Positions 57,695 through 64,000 of a DNA stretch of 64,000 nucleotides are shown here, one piece after another (position 1 is the first letter of the stretch; every line of letters starts with the position of its first letter). Origin of the DNA: Parapristionchus giblindavisi (taxonomy: Eukaryota > Nematoda > Chromadorea > Rhabditida > Diplogasteridae); the NCBI GenBank assembly GCA_943737045.1, contig CALSFV010000219.1, forward strand, positions 1,116,001 through 1,180,000, read 5' to 3'. The notes under the pieces were generated by a model. The model searched no databases, was not told the origin of the DNA, and was given only the letters and a program-made list of their open reading frames with translations. The position numbers and the translations under genes are program-made.

Positions 57695-60004
57695 ATGTCA
57701 AACTGTAATCTTGTGTTGATTCCACAATGCCCAAAGTACAAAAGTAGCTTTCACTCTGATAAGACCAAAAGAATACCTCACATGAAAAATTTTCTGCTAG
57801 ACCTAGCGTGTCATATACCAAACGAAAGAGCAAAAAATTCTGAGTATTTTGCAACGTTCCATGTTGAACAACGGCCGCTCCAGCCGAGTTGAACAACGGC
57901 CACTTCAGCCGAATTAACAAAATTGAATTATGCATTTTTGGGAATAAAGAATTCGTGACACGTAAATGCTTTATCAAAACTTATCGTAGCATATACCACG
58001 TGAAAGAGCAAAAAATTCTGAATAATCTACACTTCAGTTCATGTCAAACTGTAATCTTGCGTTGATTTCACAATGCCCAAAGTACAAAAGTAGCTTTCAC
58101 TCTGATAAGAGCAAAAGAATACCTGACATGAAAAATTTTCTGCTAGACCCAGCGTATCATAGACCAAACGAAAGAGCAAAAAATTCTGAGTATTTTGCAA
58201 CGTTCCATGTTGAAGAACGGCCACTTCAGCCGAATTAACAACGTTGAACCATGCATTTTTAGCATTAAAGAATTCGTGACACGCCGATATTTAATCTAAA
58301 CTTATCGTAGCATGTACCACGTGAAAGAGCAAAAAATTCTGAATAATCTACACTTCAGTTCATGTCAAAAAGTAATCTTGTGTTGATTTCACAATTCCCA
58401 AAGTACACAAGTAGCTTTCACTCTGACAAGAGCAAAAGAATACCTGACATGAAAAATTTTCTGCTAGACCCAGCGTGTCATAGACCAAACGAAAGAGCAA
58501 AAAATTCTGAGTATTTTGCAACGTTCCATGTTGAACAACGGCCGCTCCAGCCGAATTAACAACATTGAACCATGCATTTTTAGCATTAGATAATTCGTGA
58601 AATATTTAATCTAAACTTATCGTAGCATATACCACGTGAAAGAGCAAAAAATTCTGAATAATCTACACTTCAGTTCATGTCAAACTGTAATCTTGTGTTG
58701 ATTCCACAATGCCCAAAGTACAAAAGTAGCTTTCACTCTGATAAGACCAAAAGAATACCTCACATGAAAAATTTTCTGCTAGACCTAGCGTGTCATATAC
58801 CAAACGAAAGAGCAAAAAATTCTGAGTATTTTGCAACGTTCCATGTTGAACAACGGCCGCTCCAGCCGAGTTGAACAACGGCCACTTCAGCCGAATTAAC
58901 AAAATTGAATTATGCATTTTTGGGAATAAAGAATTCGTGACACGTAAATGCTTTATCAAAACTTATCGTAGCATATACCACGTGAAAGAGCAAAAAATTC
59001 TGAATAATCTACACTTCAGTTCATGTCAAACTGTAATCTTGTGTTGATTTCACAATGCCCAAAGTACAAAAGTAGCTTTCACTCTGATAAGAGCAAAAGA
59101 ATACCTGACATGAAAAATTTTCTGCTAGACCCAGCGTATCATAGACCAAACGAAAGAGCAAAAAATTCTGAGTATTTTGCAACGTTCCATGTTGAAGAAC
59201 GGCCACTTCAGCCGAATTAACAACGTTGAACCATGCATTTTTAGCATTAAAGAATTCGTGACACGCCGATATTTAATCTAAACTTATCGTAGCATGTACC
59301 ACGTGAAAGAGCAAAAAATTCTGAATAATCTACACTTCAGTTCATGTCAAAAAGTAATCTTGTGTTGATTTCACAATTCCCAAAGTACACAAGTAGCTTT
59401 CACTCTGACAAGAGCAAAAGAATACCTGACATGAAAAATTTTCTGCTAGACCCAGCGTGTCATAGACCAAACGAAAGAGCAAAAAATTCTGAGTATTTTG
59501 CAACGTTCCATGTTGAACAACGGCCGCTCCAGCCGAATTAACAACATTGAACCATGCATTTTTAGCATTAGATAATTCGTGAAATATTTAATCTAAACTT
59601 ATCGTAGCATATACCACGTGAAAGAGCAAAAAATTCTGAATAATCTACACTTCAGTTCATGTCAAACTGTAATCTTGTGTTGATTCCACAATGCCCAAAG
59701 TACAAAAGTAGCTTTCACTCTGATAAGACCAAAAGAATACCTCACATGAAAAATTTTCTGCTAGACCTAGCGTGTCATATACCAAACGAAAGAGCAAAAA
59801 ATTCTGAGTATTTTGCAACGTTCCATGTTGAACAACGGCCGCTCCAGCCGAGTTGAACAACGGCCACTTCAGCCGAATTAACAAAATTGAATTATGCATT
59901 TTTGGGAATAAAGAATTCGTGACACGTAAATGCTTTATCAAAACTTATCGTAGCATATACCACGTGAAAGAGCAAAAAATTCTGAATAATCTACACTTCA
60001 GTTC
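57695..60004 (+). repeat. 982-bp trimer HOR marked by a 6-bp deletion
   Basis: Monomers of 346, 321 and 315 bp repeat from 57695 and 58677, with the next unit starting at 59659. The 315-bp monomers (58362, 59344) share TTCGTGAAATATTT where others have TTCGTGACACGCCAATATTT, and also share ACAATTCCCAAAG. The deletion is a clean marker of unit amplification. Confidence 0.87.
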
Positions 60005-60350
60005 ATGTCAAACTGTAATCTTGTGTTGATTCCACAATGCCCAAAGTACAAAAGTAGCTTTCACTCTGATAAGACCAAAAGAATACCTCACATGAAAAAT
60101 TTTCTGCTAGACCTAGCGTGTCATATACCAAACGAAAGAGCAAAAAATTCTGAGTATTTTGCAACGTTCCATGTTGAACAACGGCCGCTCCAGCCGAGTT
60201 GAACAACGGCCACTTCAGCCGAATTAACAACATTGAACCATGCATTTTTAGCATTAGATAATTCGTGACACGCCAATATTTAATCTAAACTTATCGTAGC
60301 ATATACCACGTGAAAGAGCAAAAAATTCTGAATAATCTACACTTCAGTTC

Positions 60351-63239
60351 ATGTCAAACTGTAATCTTGTGTTGATTTCACAATGCCCAAAGTACAAAAG
60401 TAGCTTTCACTCTGATAAGAGCAAAAGAATACCTGACATGAAAAATTTTCTGCTAGACCCAGCGTATCATAGACCAAACGAAAGAGCAAAAAATTCTGAG
60501 TATTTTGCAACGTTCCATGTTGAAGAACGGCCGCTCCAGCCGAATTAACAACGTTGAACCATGCATTTTTAGCATTAAAGAATTCGTGACACGCCGATAT
60601 TTAATCTAAACTTATCGTAGCATGTACCACGTGAAAGAGCAAACAATTCTGAATAATCTACACTTCAGTTCATGTCAAAAAGTAATCTTGTGTTGATTTC
60701 ACAATGCCCAAAGTACACAAGTAGCTTTCACTCTGACAAGAGCAAAAGAATACCTGACAAGAAAAATTTTCTGCTAGACCCAGCGTTTCATAGACCAAAC
60801 GAAAGAGCAAAAAATTCTGAGTATTTTGCAACGTTCCATGTTGAACAACGGCCGCTCCAGCCGAATTAACAACATTGAACCATGCATTTTTAGCATTAGA
60901 GAATTCGTGACACGCCAATATTTAATCTAAACTTATCGTAGCATATACCACGTGAAAGAGCAAAAAATTCTGAATATTCTACACTTCAGTTCATGTCAAA
61001 CTGTAATCTTGTGTTGATTCCACAATGCCCAAAGTACAAAAGTAGCTTTCACTCTGATAAGACCAAAAGAATATCTGACATGAAAAATTTTCTGCTAGAC
61101 CCAGCGTGTCATGTACCAAACGAAAGAGCAAAAAATTCTGAGTATTTTGCAACGTTCCATGTTGAACAACGGCCGCTCCAGCCGAATTAACAACATTGAA
61201 CCATGCATTTTTAGCATTAGATAATTCGTGACACGCCAATATTTAATCTAAACTTATCGTAGCATATACCACGTGAAAGAGCAAAAAATTCTGAATAATC
61301 TACACTTCAGTTCATGTCAAACTGTAATCTTGTGTTGATTTCACAATGCCCAAAGTACAAAAGTAGCTTTCACTCTGATAAGAGCAAAAGAATACCTGAC
61401 ATGAAAAATTTTCTGCTAGACCCAGCGTATCATAGACCAAACGAAAGAGCAAAAAATTCTGAGTATTTTGCAACGTTCCATGTTGAAGAACGGCCGCTCC
61501 AGCCGAATTAACAACGTTGAACCATGCATTTTTAGCATTAAAGAATTCGTGACACGCCGATATTTAATCTAAACTTATCGTAGCATGTACCACGTGAAAG
61601 AGCAAACAATTCTGAATAATCTACACTTCAGTTCATGTCAAAAAGTAATCTTGTGTTGATTTCACAATGCCCAAAGTACACAAGTAGCTTTCACTCTGAC
61701 AAGAGCAAAAGAATACCTGACAAGAAAAATTTTCTGCTAGACCCAGCGTTTCATAGACCAAACGAAAGAGCAAAAAATTCTGAGTATTTTGCAACGTTCC
61801 ATGTTGAACAACGGCCGCTCCAGCCGAATTAACAACATTGAACCATGCATTTTTAGCATTAGAGAATTCGTGACACGCCAATATTTAATCTAAACTTATC
61901 GTAGCATATACCACGTGAAAGAGCAAAAAATTCTGAATATTCTACACTTCAGTTCATGTCAAACTGTAATCTTGTGTTGATTCCACAATGCCCAAAGTAC
62001 AAAAGTAGCTTTCACTCTGATAAGACCAAAAGAATATCTGACATGAAAAATTTTCTGCTAGACCCAGCGTGTCATGTACCAAACGAAAGAGCAAAAAATT
62101 CTGAGTATTTTGCAACGTTCCATGTTGAACAACGGCCGCTCCAGCCGAATTAACAACATTGAACCATGCATTTTTAGCATTAGAGAATTCGTGACACGCC
62201 AATATTTAATCTAAACTTATCGTAGCATATACCACGTGAAAGAGCAAAAAATTCTGAATAATCTACACTTCAGTTCATGTCAAACTGTAATCTTGTGTTG
62301 ATTTCACAATGCCCAAAGTACAAAAGTAGCTTTCACTCTGATAAGAGCAAAAGAATACCTGACATGAAAAATTTTCTGATAGACCCAGCGTATCGTAGAC
62401 CAAACGAAAGAGCAAAAAATTCTGAGTATTTTGCAACGTTCCATGTTGAAGAACGGCCGCTCCAGCCGAATTAACAACGTTGAACCATGCATTTTTAGCA
62501 TTAAAGAATTCGTGACACGCCGATATTTAATCTAAACTTATCGTAGCATGTACCACGTGAAAGAGCAAAAAATTCTGAATAATCTACACTTCAGTTCATG
62601 TCAAAAAGTAATCTTGTGTTGATTTCACAATGCCCAAAGTACACAAGTAGCTTTCACTCTGACAAGAGCAAAAGAATACCTGACAAGAAAAATTTTCTGC
62701 TAGACCCAGCGTTTCATAGACCAAACGAAAGAGCAAAAAATTCTGAGTATTTTGCAACGTTCCATGTTGAACAACGGCCGCTCCAGCCGAATTAACAACA
62801 TTGAACCATGCATTTTTAGCATTAGAGAATTCGTGACACGCCAATATTTAATCTAAACTTATCGTAGCATATACCACGTGAAAGAGCAAAAAATTCTGAA
62901 TATTCTACACTTCAGTTCATGTCAAACTGTAATCTTGTGTTGATTCCACAATGCCCAAAGTACAAAAGTAGCTTTCACTCTGATAAGACCAAAAGAATAT
63001 CTGACATGAAAAATTTTCTGCTAGACCCAGCGTGTCATGTACCAAACGAAAGAGCAAAAAATTCTGAGTATTTTGCAACGTTCCATGTTGAACAACGGCC
63101 GCTCCAGCCGAATTAACAACATTGAACCATGCATTTTTAGCATTAGAGAATTCGTGACACGCCAATATTTAATCTAAACTTATCGTAGCATATACCACGT
63201 GAAAGAGCAAAAACTTCTGAATAATCTACACTTCAGTTC
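60351..63239 (+). repeat. 963-bp trimer HOR, three copies
   Basis: Three 321-bp monomers repeat at 60351, 61314 and 62277. Shared variants include GACAAGAAAAATTTTC, CAGCGTTTCATAG, GAATATTCTACAC, AATATCTGACATG and CATGTACCAAACG. The third copy differs in its first monomer (TGATAGACCC, GTATCGTAG). Confidence 0.88.
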
Positions 63240-64000
63240 ATGTCAAACTGTAATCTTGTGTTGATTCCACAATGCCCAAAGTACAAAAGTAGCTTTCACT
63301 CTGATAAGACCAAAAGAATACCTGACATGAAAAATTTTCTGCTAGACCCAGCGTGTCATAGACCAAACGAAAGAGCAAAAAATTCTGAGTATTTTGCAGC
63401 GTTCCATGTTGAACAACGGCCGCTCCAGCCGAATTAACAACATTGAACCATGCATTTTTAGCATTAGAGAATTCGTGACACGCCAATATTTAATCTAAAC
63501 TTATCGTAGCATATACCACGTGAAAGAGCAAAAAATTCTGAATAATCTACACTTCAGTTCATGTCAAACTGTAATCTTGTGTTGATTCCACAATGCCCAA
63601 AGTACAAAAGTAGCTTTCACTCTGATAAGACCAAAAGAATACCCACATGAAAAATTTTCTGCTAGACCCAGCGTGTCATAGACCAAACGAAAGAGCAAAA
63701 AATTCTGAGTATTTTGCAACGTTCCATGTTGAACAACGGCCGCTCCAGCCGAATTAACAACATTGAACCATGCATTTTTAGCATTAGAGAATTCGTGACA
63801 CGCCAATATTTAATCTAAACTTATCGTAGCATATACCACGTGAAAGAGCAAAAAATTCTGAATAATCTACACTTCAGTTCATGTCAAACTGTAATCTTGT
63901 GTTGATTTCACAATGCCCAAAGTACAAAAGTAGCTTTCACTCTGATAAGAGCAAAAGAATACCTGACATGAAAAATTTTCTGATAGACCCAGCGTATCGT

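Larger units (their letters stand above)
43572..64000 (+). repeat. Satellite array, block 5 (to window end)
   Basis: About 63 monomers from 43669 to the end of the window, where the array continues out of view. HOR organisation changes repeatedly: 1309 bp near 43669-46286, a 2939-bp block, 642, 982 and 963 bp. From about 55.6 kb many monomers share a new variant, CATTAGAGAATTC or CATTAGATAATTC; the latter destroys the GAATTC site. The monomer at 63561 has a 2-bp deletion (ATACCCACATG). No gene. Confidence 0.97.

Noticed and set aside
1..64000. CRISPR-like array or bacterial repeat region
   Set aside because: Repeat units are 321/346 bp with no unique spacers. Retroelement, MITEs and tRNA-like boxes are eukaryotic.

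Overview
The window is eukaryotic and consists almost entirely of one tandem satellite. About 55 kb of the 64 kb is an AT-rich array of roughly 168 head-to-tail monomers, all in one orientation. Two size classes dominate: 321 bp, and 346 bp (the same monomer with a 25-bp internal tandem duplication and usually a distinct 3' tail). Monomer variants are arranged in higher-order repeats (HORs) whose period changes along the array: 667, 1334 and 2001 bp on the left; 988 bp near 16.5-19.4 kb; 1630 bp around 29-42 kb; a 2939-bp block at 47.6-52.1 kb; then 642, 982 and 963 bp on the right. This resembles centromeric or heterochromatic satellite DNA. The host is most likely an invertebrate animal, probably an arthropod, judged from the Penelope-like element (PLE) type and the small DNA transposons. 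The sequence does not identify the species.

Four mobile elements interrupt the array. (1) 6258-8799 is a 2.54-kb DNA element with CACGCGTG-type ends, a 4-bp ATAT target duplication, ~560-bp inverted arms, a nested relic of a TTAA element and a small 59-codon ORF with a poly(A) signal. (2) 31591-32622 is a 1.03-kb foldback element with a 3-bp TCA duplication and a tRNA-like Pol III box pair in each arm. (3) 34749-39862 is a PLE on the minus strand with an intact reverse-transcriptase ORF and a 744-bp direct repeat at both ends. (4) 43209-43571 is a 363-bp TTAA-flanked MITE carrying a tRNA-like segment. Subtracting each element from the monomer or HOR spacing returns the expected repeat length plus exactly the target duplication (4, 3, about 1 and 4 bp). 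The insertions are therefore clean and younger than the repeats they interrupt.

The only convincing protein gene is the PLE polyprotein (892 codons from its first ATG, in a frame open for 939). It has a GIY-YIG endonuclease domain in FRONT of the reverse transcriptase, the permuted order known for Naiad/Chlamys-type PLEs. Each terminal repeat also contains every conserved part of a hammerhead ribozyme, but the strands are in an order that none of the three standard hammerhead types has. The cleavable strand lies between the CUGAUGA strand and the GAAA strand. This split, pseudoknot-like hammerhead is the most interesting candidate in the window.

The 65-codon (+) and 76-94-codon (-) open frames found in nearly every satellite monomer are judged non-coding. 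They persist because the array is homogenised and little diverged.
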